Positions 18,105 through 26,130 of a DNA stretch of 64,000 nucleotides are shown here, in pieces; position 1 is the first letter of the stretch; the number at the start of each line of letters is the position of its first letter. The position numbers and the translations under genes were made by a program. Below the pieces are notes generated by a model. It saw nothing but the letters and a program-made list of their open reading frames with translations, was not told the origin of the DNA and ran no database searches. The DNA comes from Streptomyces sp. NBC_00358 (GTDB taxonomy: Bacteria > Actinomycetota > Actinomycetes > Streptomycetales > Streptomycetaceae), in assembly GCF_036099295.1 (NCBI RefSeq), contig NZ_CP107976.1:1302001-1366000 (forward strand). The letters are read 5' to 3'.

Positions 18105-18959
18105 TCACATGCACCCGAGACCTGACCTCGCCTCAGGCCACGCCTCCACCCCGTCGGAGGTGCGGACGTACGCCGTCGACCTGTCCGGCGTCAGCCAGAG
18201 GTGCCAGTCGCGGTAGTGGTAGCCGGTGTCCCGCGCGCCGGCGGGCATGCGGACGTCTCCGTCGTACTCGGCCTTGAGCGACTCGTTCCCGAAGAGCCCG
18301 CGCGGATCGCGCACGTACTGCCGGGAGTTTCGGCCGCTGCCCAGATCGAGGAAGTGCGCGCTCTGCCAGTCGCAGTGCTCGCCGCCTGCCGCGCTGCTCA
18401 CCTTCGTGGTCGGCACGCGGCGGCCTTCCCGGTCCTCCCAGATCTCGTATCCCTTCGACTCGGTGTAGCTCGCCGGAAGCTCCGAAGGGTCACACGACGC
18501 GCTGGTCTCCAGGCCCCAACCCGGGCGCCGGGGCTGGTCCTTGGCGACGACGACGGCGACCTTGGTCCGGCCCTCGACGTCGAAGGAGAAGAGGACGCGG
18601 TCGCCTGCGCGGCGCTCCGTCCGATAGCCGTAGTCCGGCACCTCGGGCTGATAGATGTCGAAGTACGCTTTCAACCCCTCCTCGGGGGTCGAACCGCCGT
18701 CTCCCTTGCTCCACCCGTCGCCCGTGTCGCCCGCGTGGATCGAGCCGTCGCACTCCAGTGCCCGGCCGGCCGCACCCGAAGCCTCGCCGGCCTCCCGTTC
18801 CCCGCCGTCCGGGCTCTCCTTGAACGGCAGGTCCAACCGCCCGGCGTACGGACTGGCGGGCGGCGTGCCCTTGACCACCAAGCCGTCACAGTGCCCCCCG
18901 CCGCACCCCGCCGCCGCGAGCCCGACCAGCGCCGCCGCCAACGCGATCCCCTTGCGCAT
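18105..18959 (-). CDS. Secreted lipoprotein of unknown function
   Basis: 284 residues. MRKGIALAAALVGLAAAGC is a lipoprotein signal peptide with lipobox AAAGC and the lipidated Cys at residue 19. The mature part is hydrophilic, with no recognised domain, and ends in the Cys of SGLGCM. Other Cys residues (HCDG, ECDG, SCDP, HCDW) suggest disulfide bonds outside the cell. The ATG is chosen as the first Met giving a proper signal peptide; an upstream in-frame start would bury it. The protein resembles the many streptomycete surface lipoproteins without assigned role. Confidence 0.75.
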   Translation of the reverse strand: MRKGIALAAALVGLAAAGCGGGHCDGLVVKGTPPASPYAGRLDLPFKESPDGGEREAGEASGAAGRALECDGSIHAGDTGDGWSKGDGGSTPEEGLKAYFDIYQPEVPDYGYRTERRAGDRVLFSFDVEGRTKVAVVVAKDQPRRPGWGLETSASCDPSELPASYTESKGYEIWEDREGRRVPTTKVSSAAGGEHCDWQSAHFLDLGSGRNSRQYVRDPRGLFGNESLKAEYDGDVRMPAGARDTGYHYRDWHLWLTPDRSTAYVRTSDGVEAWPEARSGLGCM

Positions 18960-19090
18960 CCCCACCCCTGTTCGTCCGCCCCGCGTTCGTCCTCCTACGA
19001 CGCACGGGTGCAGACGTTCGTTCGCTGGTCGGCGTGCGGACAAGGGTCCGGCGGTCCGCGCGCGGCCTGGTGTCGACGAAGGTCCGGTGG

Positions 19091-20038
19091 TCAGCGGCTC
19101 GTCTGGAACGTGCGGCGGTACGTCTGCGGCGAGACGCCGATCGTCGCCTGCAGATGCTGGCGCAGCGAGGCGCCCGTGGCGAAGCCGACCTCGCCCGCGA
19201 TCCGGTCCACCGACAGGTCGCTCGCTTCCAGCAGATGGCGGGCGCGGGCCACGCGCTGCTGGACGATCCAGCGGCCGGGGCTCAGGCCCACCTCGTCGTT
19301 GAAGCGGCGGGCGAAGGTACGCAGGCTCATTCCGGCGTGGGCGGCGAGATCGGTCAGGGTCAGCGGGTCGCCGAGGCGGGCCAGTGCCCAGTCGCGGGTG
19401 GCGGCGGTGCTCGCCGTCGAGGGCTCCGGCACGGGCTGCTCGATGTACTGGGCCTGGCCGCCCTCGCGCAGCGGCGGGACGACGCAGCGCCGGGCGACCC
19501 TGTTGGCCAGTTCGCTGCCGTGGTCGCGGCGGACGATGTGCAGGCAGATGTCGATTCCGGACGCGGCGCCGGCGGAGGTGAGGATCTCGCCGTCGTCGAC
19601 GAACAGGACGTCGGGGTCCAGCTCCACCCGCGGGAACATGCGGCGGAACAGGTCCGACACGTGCCAGTGCGTGGTCGCCCGGCGTCCGTCCAGCAGCCCG
19701 GCGGCGGCCAGGACGAACGCGCCCGTACAGATGGAGACGACCCGGGTACCCGGGCGGATGAACGCCAGGGCCGCCGCGACCTCGTCGGAGAGCGCGGCGG
19801 TGACGCGGGCCGGGGTGACGGCCGCGATCACCACCGTGTCCGCCGTCCCCAGGACCTCGGGGCCGTGCTCGACGGTGATGGAGAAGTCGGCGTCGGTGCG
19901 GACCGGTCCACCGTCGACGGTGCAGGTCACCACCTCGTAGCGGCCTTCCGCGGCGCCGAAGATCCGGCTGGGCATGCCCAGCTCGAAGGGATAGACGCCG
20001 TCGAGCGCCAGGATCACGACCCGCTCCACATGCTGCAT
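19091..20038 (-). CDS. GlxA-type AraC family regulator with DJ-1/PfpI domain
   Basis: 315 residues. Residues 1-180 are a class I glutamine amidotransferase-like (DJ-1/PfpI) domain with VVSICTGAFVLAAAGLLDGR, where the Cys occupies the usual nucleophile elbow. Residues 215-315 are an AraC DNA-binding domain: LTDLAAHAGMSLRTFARRF and DRIAGEVGFATGASLRQHL. This is the GlxA architecture. It is divergent from the NADP oxidoreductase gene and a 14-bp dyad lies between them, so it probably regulates that gene in response to an unknown metabolite. Confidence 0.87.
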   Translation of the reverse strand: MQHVERVVILALDGVYPFELGMPSRIFGAAEGRYEVVTCTVDGGPVRTDADFSITVEHGPEVLGTADTVVIAAVTPARVTAALSDEVAAALAFIRPGTRVVSICTGAFVLAAAGLLDGRRATTHWHVSDLFRRMFPRVELDPDVLFVDDGEILTSAGAASGIDICLHIVRRDHGSELANRVARRCVVPPLREGGQAQYIEQPVPEPSTASTAATRDWALARLGDPLTLTDLAAHAGMSLRTFARRFNDEVGLSPGRWIVQQRVARARHLLEASDLSVDRIAGEVGFATGASLRQHLQATIGVSPQTYRRTFQTSR

Positions 20039-20058
20039 GGCACGATCTTATCGAAGGT

Positions 20059-20072
20059 TGGCAATTCTGCCA
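20059..20072. promoter_or_regulatory. TGGCA-N4-TGCCA dyad, candidate GlxA/AraC operator
   Basis: A perfect dyad TGGCAATTCTGCCA lies 20 bp upstream of the regulator start and 38 bp upstream of the oxidoreductase start. GlxA-type regulators in streptomycetes are described as binding TGGC-rich dyads; the assignment here is by position and symmetry only. Confidence 0.5.
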
Positions 20073-20109
20073 TTTTCAGATGGCGCCCGCCCCGGCAGGC
20101 TGGTTCACC

Positions 20110-21060
20110 ATGAGCACTGTGAACACCATGCGAGCCATCAGCCAGAACGTCCTCGGCGGTCCCGAGGTCCTTGAGGAAGTGACCCTGGAGCGGCCCGCGC
20201 CGCGAGCGAACGAGATCCTGGTCCGGGTACGGGCCGCCGGGGTCAACCCGACCGACTGGAAGCACCGCGAGACCGGCGGATTCCTCGGCGAACCGCCGTT
20301 CGTCCTGGGCTGGGACGTCTCCGGCGTGGTCGAGGCGACCGGGATCGGCGTCGCCCACGTCAAGCCCGGGGACGAGGTCTTCGGCATGCTGCCCTACCCC
20401 TACGGCCACGGATCGCACGCCGAGTACGTGACCGGTCCGGCCCGCGCCTTCACCCTGAAGCCGTCCGTGATCGACCACACGCAGGCCGCCGCGCTCCCGC
20501 TGGTCTCCCTGACCGCGTGGCAGGCGCTGACCGAGCGGGCCGACGTGCGGCCGGGGCAGCGGGTGCTGATCCACGCGGCGGCGGGCGGGGTCGGGCATGT
20601 GGCCGTGCAGATCGCGAAGAGCCTCGGCGCGTATGTGATCGGCACCGCGAGCGCGGGCAAGCACGACTTCCTGCGGTCCATCGGCGTCGACGAGCCGATC
20701 GACTACACCGCCGTCGACTTCACCGAGGCCGTGCGCGATGCCGACGTCGTACTGGACACGATCGGCGGCGAGACCGGACTGCGCTCGCTGCGCGTGCTGC
20801 GCCCCGGCGGCGTGGTCGTCTCGATCCTGCCGGTCGGGACCGACGAGTTCTACGAGGAGGCCGAGCGGCTCGGGGTCCGCGCGGTGCGGATGCTCGTCGA
20901 CGCCGACCAGACCGGGATGAAGGCGGTCGCGGACCTCGTCGAGAAGGGGGCGCTGCGCCCCACGATCGCCGAGACCTTCCCGCTGGCCGACGCCGCCAAG
21001 GCACATGCCCTGGGCGACACCGGCCGGACGGCGGGAAAGCTCGTCCTGGTGGTCGACTGA
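20110..21060 (+). CDS. NADP-dependent zinc-free quinone oxidoreductase (MDR family)
   Basis: 316 residues from MSTVNTMRAISQNVLGGPEV. The GroES-like half contains VRAAGVNPTDWKHRETGG and VLGWDVSGVVEATG; the Rossmann half has VLIHAAAGGVGHVAVQIAKSL with the AxxGxxG NADPH motif. The zinc-ligand cysteines of alcohol dehydrogenases are absent, which places it with quinone oxidoreductases and enoyl reductases. It is divergent from the GlxA-type regulator. The physiological substrate is unknown. Confidence 0.87.
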   Translation: MSTVNTMRAISQNVLGGPEVLEEVTLERPAPRANEILVRVRAAGVNPTDWKHRETGGFLGEPPFVLGWDVSGVVEATGIGVAHVKPGDEVFGMLPYPYGHGSHAEYVTGPARAFTLKPSVIDHTQAAALPLVSLTAWQALTERADVRPGQRVLIHAAAGGVGHVAVQIAKSLGAYVIGTASAGKHDFLRSIGVDEPIDYTAVDFTEAVRDADVVLDTIGGETGLRSLRVLRPGGVVVSILPVGTDEFYEEAERLGVRAVRMLVDADQTGMKAVADLVEKGALRPTIAETFPLADAAKAHALGDTGRTAGKLVLVVD

Positions 21061-21299
21061 CGGCAGGGGCTGGCGTGCACCGATGGCCAACTCGCCGCTC
21101 ACAGCGGAGACATATGTCAATCGAACATGCTGGAATTCACTCCAACGAGGGTAACTTGCAGAGCAAGGAACCGTTTTGCATCCACCGGTGCCCGGGGTCG
21201 TGTCCAGTGGTCACATGACGTATCGTCGCCCCGGCCCCCGGTGACCCCGCCCTCCTGCCCTCGGGAGCAGGTCGACAGTCGGCTGGAAGTGATGTCCGC

Positions 21300-21680
21300 G
21301 TGGCGAGCCACCCCGCACCGTCCACCAGGCATCTGCGCATCCACCATGACCAGGGTCACGTGGTGCTGGAGCTGCACGGGGAGATCGACCTGCTCACGGC
21401 GACGGAGGTCACCCCGCTCCTGGACTCGGTGACCTCCGGCCCGGCACCGCAGGTCGTGATCGACCTGCGGTGCGTGGAGTTCTTCGACTGCTCGGGCCTG
21501 CGCCTGCTCTACCGTGCCAGGCGCCGCGTCCTGGAACGGGGCGGCCGGCTGCGGCTGGTCTGCACCCATCCGCTGACGCTGCGCATGTTCCGGCTGACCG
21601 GCCTCTCTCGGGTGCTGCCGCCGTCGGCCTCGCTGGAAGAGGCGCTGAGCCGCCCGGAGGCCACTTCGGACGCGCTCTGA
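21300..21680 (+). CDS. STAS-domain anti-sigma factor antagonist
   Basis: 126 residues from a GTG. The STAS fold is clear: GHVVLELHGEIDLLTATEV, then VVIDLRCVEFFDCSGLRLL, in which the Ser of DCSGL is the residue phosphorylated by anti-sigma kinases in SpoIIAA/RsbV proteins. It probably binds an anti-sigma factor and frees a stress sigma factor. No kinase or sigma gene is adjacent, so its partner is elsewhere. The 239 bp upstream hold no gene and no clear promoter that I can defend. The gene converges on tuf with only 21 bp between. Confidence 0.85.
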   Translation: MASHPAPSTRHLRIHHDQGHVVLELHGEIDLLTATEVTPLLDSVTSGPAPQVVIDLRCVEFFDCSGLRLLYRARRRVLERGGRLRLVCTHPLTLRMFRLTGLSRVLPPSASLEEALSRPEATSDAL

Positions 21681-21701
21681 GAAGACCGTCCGCCCGGTCC
21701 G

Positions 21702-22895
21702 CTACTCCCGGATCTTCGTGACCTGCCCGGCGCCGACCGTCCTGCCGCCCTCGCGGATGGCGAACTTCAGCCCTTCCTCCATCGCGATCGGCTGGATCAA
21801 CTGCACCTCCATGGTGGTGTTGTCGCCGGGCATGACCATCTCCGTCCCCCTGGGCAGCGTCACGACTCCGGTCACGTCCGTCGTACGGAAGTAGAACTGC
21901 GGGCGGTAGTTGTCGAAGAACGGCGTGTGCCGGCCGCCCTCGTCCTTGGAGAGGATGTAGGCGCGCGCCTCGAACCGGGTGTGCGGGGTCACCGAACCCG
22001 GCTTGATGACGACCTGCCCCCGCTCCACGTCCTCGCGCTTCACTCCCCGCAGCAGCAGGCCGACGTTCTCGCCCGCCCGGCCCTCGTCGAGGAGCTTCCG
22101 GAACATCTCGACGCCGGTGACCGTGGTCCGCGTCTTCTGCTCGTGGATGCCGATGATCTCGACCTCGCTGTTCACCTTCAGCACCCCGCGCTCGATCCGG
22201 CCGGTGACGACCGTGCCGCGGCCCGTGATGGTGAAGACGTCCTCGATCGGCAGCAGGAACGGCCGGTCCACGTCACGCACCGGTTCCGGCACGAACGCGT
22301 CGACGGCCGCGAGGAGTTCGAGGATCGTCGCGCTCCACTCCGGGTCGCCCTCCAGCGCCTTCAGCGCGGAGACCCGCACGACCGGGACGTCGTCGCCCGG
22401 GAACTCGTACTCGCTGAGCAGCTCGCGCACTTCGAGCTCGACGAGCTCCAGGATCTCCTCGTCGTCCACCATGTCGGTCTTGTTGAGCGCGACGACGATG
22501 TACGGCACGCCCACCTGCCGGGCCAGCAGGACGTGTTCCTTGGTCTGCGGCATCGGGCCGTCGGTCGCCGCGACCACGAGGATCGCGCCGTCCATCTGCG
22601 CGGCGCCCGTGATCATGTTCTTGATGTAGTCCGCGTGACCGGGGCAGTCGACGTGCGCGTAGTGCCGGTTCTCCGTCTGGTACTCGACATGGGCGATCGA
22701 GATCGTGATGCCGCGCTGCCGTTCCTCGGGCGCCTTGTCGATCTGGTCGAAGGGCGTGAACGGGTTCAGGTCAGGGAACCGGTCGTGCAGCACCTTGGTG
22801 ACGGCGGCCGTCAGCGTCGTCTTGCCGTGGTCGATGTGCCCGATGGTGCCGATGTTCACATGCGGCTTGGTCCGCTCGAATCTCGCCTTGGCCAC
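21702..22895 (-). CDS. tuf: Elongation factor EF-Tu, additional copy outside the str operon
   Basis: 397 residues from a GTG with AGGAGGGC upstream: [20 protein letters not shown]. All GTPase motifs are intact ([30 protein letters not shown] and the SALKALEG segment), followed by domains 2 and 3 ending [17 protein letters not shown]. It looks like the main streptomycete EF-Tu1 rather than the divergent EF-Tu3, though with changes such as [10 protein letters not shown] near residue 45. No rpsL, rpsG or fusA is nearby, so it is not the str-operon gene. It lies downstream of a ribose-phosphate pyrophosphokinase gene on the same strand. Confidence 0.93.
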   Translation of the reverse strand: MAKARFERTKPHVNIGTIGHIDHGKTTLTAAVTKVLHDRFPDLNPFTPFDQIDKAPEERQRGITISIAHVEYQTENRHYAHVDCPGHADYIKNMITGAAQMDGAILVVAATDGPMPQTKEHVLLARQVGVPYIVVALNKTDMVDDEEILELVELEVRELLSEYEFPGDDVPVVRVSALKALEGDPEWSATILELLAAVDAFVPEPVRDVDRPFLLPIEDVFTITGRGTVVTGRIERGVLKVNSEVEIIGIHEQKTRTTVTGVEMFRKLLDEGRAGENVGLLLRGVKREDVERGQVVIKPGSVTPHTRFEARAYILSKDEGGRHTPFFDNYRPQFYFRTTDVTGVVTLPRGTEMVMPGDNTTMEVQLIQPIAMEEGLKFAIREGGRTVGAGQVTKIRE

Positions 22896-23011
22896 TGCGA
22901 GCCCTCCTGATCGCCTGGGTGACGCCGAGCGTTGCTCCGCGGCTTCCCGGCCGGGCACGGTGGCCGCTCCGGACGACCGGGCGGTAGGAGGGAAGTTCCG
23001 CTCCCTCCTGT

Positions 23012-23965
23012 CTATTCGTTCCGTGGCGCGTCGAACAGGGCGCTGACGGACTCACCGTTGTGAATGCGCCGCACCGCCTCGGCGAGCGCCGGGGCGATGG
23101 ACAGCACGCTCAGCTTCTCGGTGTACTCCTCCGCCGGTATCGGCACGGTGTTCGTGCAGACGATCTCCAGTACGTCGGGCTGCTCGCTGAGCCGCTTGAG
23201 CGCACCCGCCGCGAACAGTCCGTGGGTACAGGCGACCCGGATCGACCTCGGCCCCAACTCGCGCAGCCGCTCCAGGAGTTCGAGGACCGTGCTGCCCTTG
23301 GCGATCTCGTCGTCCAGCACGATGACATCGCGTCCGGAGATCTCACCGATGACGGAGCTGATGCTCACCCGGTCGTCGGCGAACCGCTGCTTGGCACCGG
23401 CGGCCACCTGGGCCCCGATCAGCCGCGCGAACGCGGCGGCCTCCTTGGCGTTGCCGAGATCGGGCGAGACCACCGTGGTACGCGACAGGTCGTTGCTCCG
23501 GAAGTGCGCGGCCAGTTCCCGCAGGGCGTGCAGATGGTCGACCGGCACCGAGAAGAAGCCGTGCACCTGCGGGGAGTGCAGGGTCATCGCCAGGACCCTG
23601 CTCGCACCGGCCGCCACCAGCAGATCCGCCACGAGCCGGCCGCCCATGGAGATCCGCGGCATGTCCTTCTTATCCGAACGGGCGTACGAATAGTGGGGCA
23701 TGACCACGGTGATCCGCCCGGCGGAGGCGCCGCGCGCCGCGTCGCACATCATCAGCAGCTCGACGAGATGCTCCTGCACCGGAGTGACCAGCGGCTGCAC
23801 CAGGAAGACATCACGCTCGCGGCAGTTGGCCTGGAGCTGCACCTCCAGGCAGTCATTGGCGAACCGGCTGACCCGGGTCGGACTGAGGGGCACACCGAGG
23901 TGCGCGCAGAGCTCGGCCGCGAGCTCGGGATGGGCACTACCGCTGAACACGGCGATGTCACGCAC
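23012..23965 (-). CDS. prs: Ribose-phosphate pyrophosphokinase (PRPP synthetase) paralogue
   Basis: 317 residues from a GTG preceded by GAGGAG; an ATG five codons upstream is possible. It makes PRPP from ribose 5-phosphate and ATP. The catalytic loop is [16 protein letters not shown], where usual enzymes have YARQDRK, and the PRPP-binding loop is [19 protein letters not shown], where the classical form is DDxxDTxGT. The protein therefore looks like a divergent second PRPP synthetase, not the housekeeping one. It is followed in the same direction by the extra EF-Tu gene 116 bp on. Confidence 0.85.
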   Translation of the reverse strand: MRDIAVFSGSAHPELAAELCAHLGVPLSPTRVSRFANDCLEVQLQANCRERDVFLVQPLVTPVQEHLVELLMMCDAARGASAGRITVVMPHYSYARSDKKDMPRISMGGRLVADLLVAAGASRVLAMTLHSPQVHGFFSVPVDHLHALRELAAHFRSNDLSRTTVVSPDLGNAKEAAAFARLIGAQVAAGAKQRFADDRVSISSVIGEISGRDVIVLDDEIAKGSTVLELLERLRELGPRSIRVACTHGLFAAGALKRLSEQPDVLEIVCTNTVPIPAEEYTEKLSVLSIAPALAEAVRRIHNGESVSALFDAPRNE

Positions 23966-24386
23966 GACCGCTCCTCGCATGATCGAACCGGGTTGTGTCG
24001 CCAGTTGGCAAGATCGTCCCGGAGTGCGTATCTCATGCTACTGGGCACCTTTCGGGCCTTCGACCGGGGGGAATTCCGGTTGCCGATCCGGTCGGGGGAT
24101 GCCGGGCCGGTCCGGGACACACCGTCGGCCGGCCGCACCCGGCCGCCCGGTCCGTGACGACGTACACCCCGGCGCACCGGGCACGGCGCCCGCGACCCGG
24201 CGCCCGGGACCGCCCGGCCCACCCCGCTCCCTTGCCCACCCACCGCCCGTCGGGCCGCACTCCGGTCCCGAGGTCCTCCGGCCCCTCCGTTCCTCCGGTC
24301 GCCGGGCGGAGGAATCCGTCCGCCAACCGGGCTGCCTGCCAAGGGGCTTGGGGGGTACACGGACAGTTGAAAGGAGGACCGTCGAC
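23966..24386. other. 421-bp intergenic region between divergent prs and DUF4230 genes
   Basis: No gene is supported here. The left third should hold the prs promoter on the - strand; the middle is a GC-rich stretch of Cys/Pro-type shadow codons with no start and ribosome site. The right end holds a candidate stress-sigma promoter and then AAGGAGG before the DUF4230 gene. Confidence 0.5.
24334..24358 (+). promoter_or_regulatory. SigB-like promoter candidate, GCCT-N15-GGGTAC
   Basis: GCCT, 15 bp, then GGGTAC fits the published streptomycete SigB/SigH-type consensus GNNT-N14-16-GGGTAC/T. It lies about 30 bp upstream of the DUF4230 start, and the VanZ-like gene has a promoter of the same geometry. 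Confidence 0.5.
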
Positions 24387-25037
24387 ATGACGACGTCCAT
24401 CAAACGCATGCCCGGCTGGGCGAAGGTGGTCTGCGCCTTCGTGCTGGTGCTCGTGGTGCTCTTCGCCGGGCTGCGGCTGGCCGTTCTGCCGGGGCTGCGC
24501 GATGTGTTCGGCACGGAGACCCGCGACAATTCGGGCCCCGCACTCCTCAAGTCCATTCAGGACATGAGCCGTTACGACGCCGCGTCGGGCAACTTCCAGG
24601 TGGTCGTGGACCTGGAGAAGGACGCGAAGTACCTGCCCGACGCGATCCGCGGCACCCGCACGCTGTACGTGGGGGCGGGCACGGTCGACGCCTATGTCGA
24701 TCTCGGGCACCTCGGCCAGAAGGACGTGACGGTCAACGCGGACCGCACGTCGGCCACGCTCCGTCTGCCGCACGCGGCGCTGGGCAAGCCCGCTCTCGAC
24801 CCCGACCACTCCTACGCCGTCTCGAAGCAGCGCGGTCTCCTCGACCGGATCGGCGACATCTTCTCGGACAACCCGAACGACGAACGGTCCGTGCAACGGC
24901 TCGCTGCCAAGCACATCGGCAAGGCGGCACGGGACAGCCGACTCACCGCGCGGGCCGAGGCGAACACCACCGGCATGCTCGAAGGCCTGTTGCGTTCACT
25001 CGGCTTCAAGGAGGTGACGGTCACCTACGGCGGCTGA
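24387..25037 (+). CDS. DUF4230-type membrane-anchored protein
   Basis: 216 residues. One N-terminal membrane helix (VVCAFVLVLVVLFAGLRLAV) anchors an extracytoplasmic domain. The segments FQVVVDLEKDAKYLPDAIRG, VDAYVDLGHLGQKDV and the C-terminal LLRSLGFKEVTVTYGG are the pattern of DUF4230 proteins, whose function is not known. A very good AAGGAGG precedes the ATG. It is followed by a strong hairpin. The SigB-like promoter suggests osmotic or envelope stress control. Confidence 0.78.
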   Translation: MTTSIKRMPGWAKVVCAFVLVLVVLFAGLRLAVLPGLRDVFGTETRDNSGPALLKSIQDMSRYDAASGNFQVVVDLEKDAKYLPDAIRGTRTLYVGAGTVDAYVDLGHLGQKDVTVNADRTSATLRLPHAALGKPALDPDHSYAVSKQRGLLDRIGDIFSDNPNDERSVQRLAAKHIGKAARDSRLTARAEANTTGMLEGLLRSLGFKEVTVTYGG

Positions 25038-25053
25038 GTCCTGGCGGTACCGC

Positions 25054-25091
25054 AGGCGCCGGGGCGCGCGAACGGTCGCGCCCCGGCGCCT
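25054..25091 (+). terminator. 15-bp perfect-stem hairpin terminator
   Basis: AGGCGCCGGGGCGCG pairs exactly with its complement across an eight-base loop, 16 bp after the DUF4230 stop. Confidence 0.8.
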
Positions 25092-25156
25092 CCGTCAGCG
25101 CCCGGAGCGGGACACCCCGGGGAAGCGCCGGTTCGGCCGAGGTGAGGCGGTCCGCC

Positions 25157-25235
25157 GGCGCGGGGCCGGACCGGCGGGACGGGGGACGGCGGCCCCGATG
25201 GCGCGGGGCCGGACCGGCGGGACGGCGGCCCCGAT
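25157..25235. repeat. Imperfect tandem repeat, units of 43 and 36 bp
   Basis: Two units share GGCGCGGGGCCGGACCGG and end GCGGCCCCGAT; the first carries seven extra bases. A third copy stops after GGCGCGAT. The block lies between the DUF4230 terminator and the VanZ promoter and codes for nothing that I can support. Confidence 0.8.
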
Positions 25236-25268
25236 GGCGCGATGTCCTCCCTACCCCCGAAGCCCCGG

Positions 25269-25293
25269 GCATTCACCGGCCCATCGGGGGTAA
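25269..25293 (+). promoter_or_regulatory. SigB-like promoter candidate, GCAT-N15-GGGTAA
   Basis: GCAT, 15 bp, GGGTAA matches the spacing of the SigB/SigH consensus with one base off at the end. The leader after it shares CAGTTGAAA and a G-rich ribosome site with the leader of the DUF4230 gene, suggesting common control. Confidence 0.45.
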
Positions 25294-25333
25294 GCGGGCT
25301 GCACCAGAGAGCAGTTGAAAAGGGGAGGGTCTC

Positions 25334-26002
25334 ATGGTCCGCACCGCGTTGCGCGCACGTGCAGCGAAGGCCGGTCGCCGGAAACCGGCGCCGAAGTCGG
25401 GATCGGACCGCGGAAAGTCCGCGTCGAAGGCCGAACGGAGCAAGCCGGCGTCGAAGAACGAGCGGGGGAAGACGGCGACGTCGCGGTGGATCTTCGGGCG
25501 CGGGACGCCACCGCCCGCGCCGACGCCGGCGCCGGAGACCAGGTCCCTCGCCCTGCCGTTGCGGCTACTGGCCATGCTGATCGCCTTCGCCGCCATGGTG
25601 GCCTTCGCGGTGGCGCTGGCCCGGCTGACGCTGGAGCCCTCACCGGCGTCGACAGCCCTGATCCACAACAATCTTCACCCCGGGCGCTCCCTGAAGGCCT
25701 ACCTCGACCAGCCGGAGCTGCGCGACGCCGTCAAACAGATCGGCGGGAACATCGTGCTCGGCGTGCCCTTCGGCGTGCTGCTGCCGGTGGTGTTCCCGAA
25801 GACCCGCGGCATGCTGCGCGTCCTCGCGCTCACCGCCGCGGTGATGCTCCTGGTCGAGCTCGTCCAGGGAGCCCTCATCACCGGACGCTCCTTCGACATC
25901 GACGACGTCATCCTCAACACGACCGGGGCGCTGGTGGGTTACCTGCTCCTGGGACGACGGCTCGGCCGGGCGGTGCACCCCCGGAAACGTCTTCGCGCCT
26001 GA
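25334..26002 (+). CDS. VanZ-like membrane protein with basic N-terminal tail
   Basis: 222 residues. The first 60 are Lys/Arg/Ala/Ser-rich and probably disordered (RRKPAPKSGSDRGKSASK), followed by a membrane helix and then the VanZ core: NIVLGVPFGVLLPVVFPKTR, helices, and SFDIDDVILNTTGALVGYLL, the D-x-D-D-x-x-x-N-x-x-G motif typical of VanZ-like proteins. VanZ gives low-level teicoplanin resistance in enterococci; in actinobacteria the role of relatives is unknown. Nothing in the context suggests a glycopeptide cluster. Confidence 0.82.
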   Translation: MVRTALRARAAKAGRRKPAPKSGSDRGKSASKAERSKPASKNERGKTATSRWIFGRGTPPPAPTPAPETRSLALPLRLLAMLIAFAAMVAFAVALARLTLEPSPASTALIHNNLHPGRSLKAYLDQPELRDAVKQIGGNIVLGVPFGVLLPVVFPKTRGMLRVLALTAAVMLLVELVQGALITGRSFDIDDVILNTTGALVGYLLLGRRLGRAVHPRKRLRA

Positions 26003-26017
26003 GCCGCTGCCTCAACT

Positions 26018-26033
26018 GCTGGTCCGGACCAAA
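26018..26033. promoter_or_regulatory. Palindrome resembling a DasR-responsive element (dre)
   Basis: GCTGGTCCGGACCAAA contains the perfect 12-bp palindrome TGGTCCGGACCA. It matches 11 of 16 positions of the dre consensus ACTGGTCTAGACCACT, including both GGTC/GACC half-sites. It ends three bases before the -35 box of the glucanase promoter, a repressor-like position. Confidence 0.55.
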
Positions 26034-26036
26034 GTA

Positions 26037-26065
26037 TTGACACCCCGTTACCTCACTCCTTAAAT
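26037..26065 (+). promoter_or_regulatory. Vegetative (HrdB-type) promoter, TTGACA-N17-TTAAAT
   Basis: A perfect -35 TTGACA is followed after 17 bp by TTAAAT. It is the best sigma-70-like promoter I see in the window and lies about 65 bp upstream of the GH16 start. Confidence 0.75.
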
Positions 26066-26130
26066 CAAGAGGCGAAGCATGCACCCCCCACCTCAGTCGG
26101 TGCACCCTCCCCCCGGGTGACCGTACGGAA

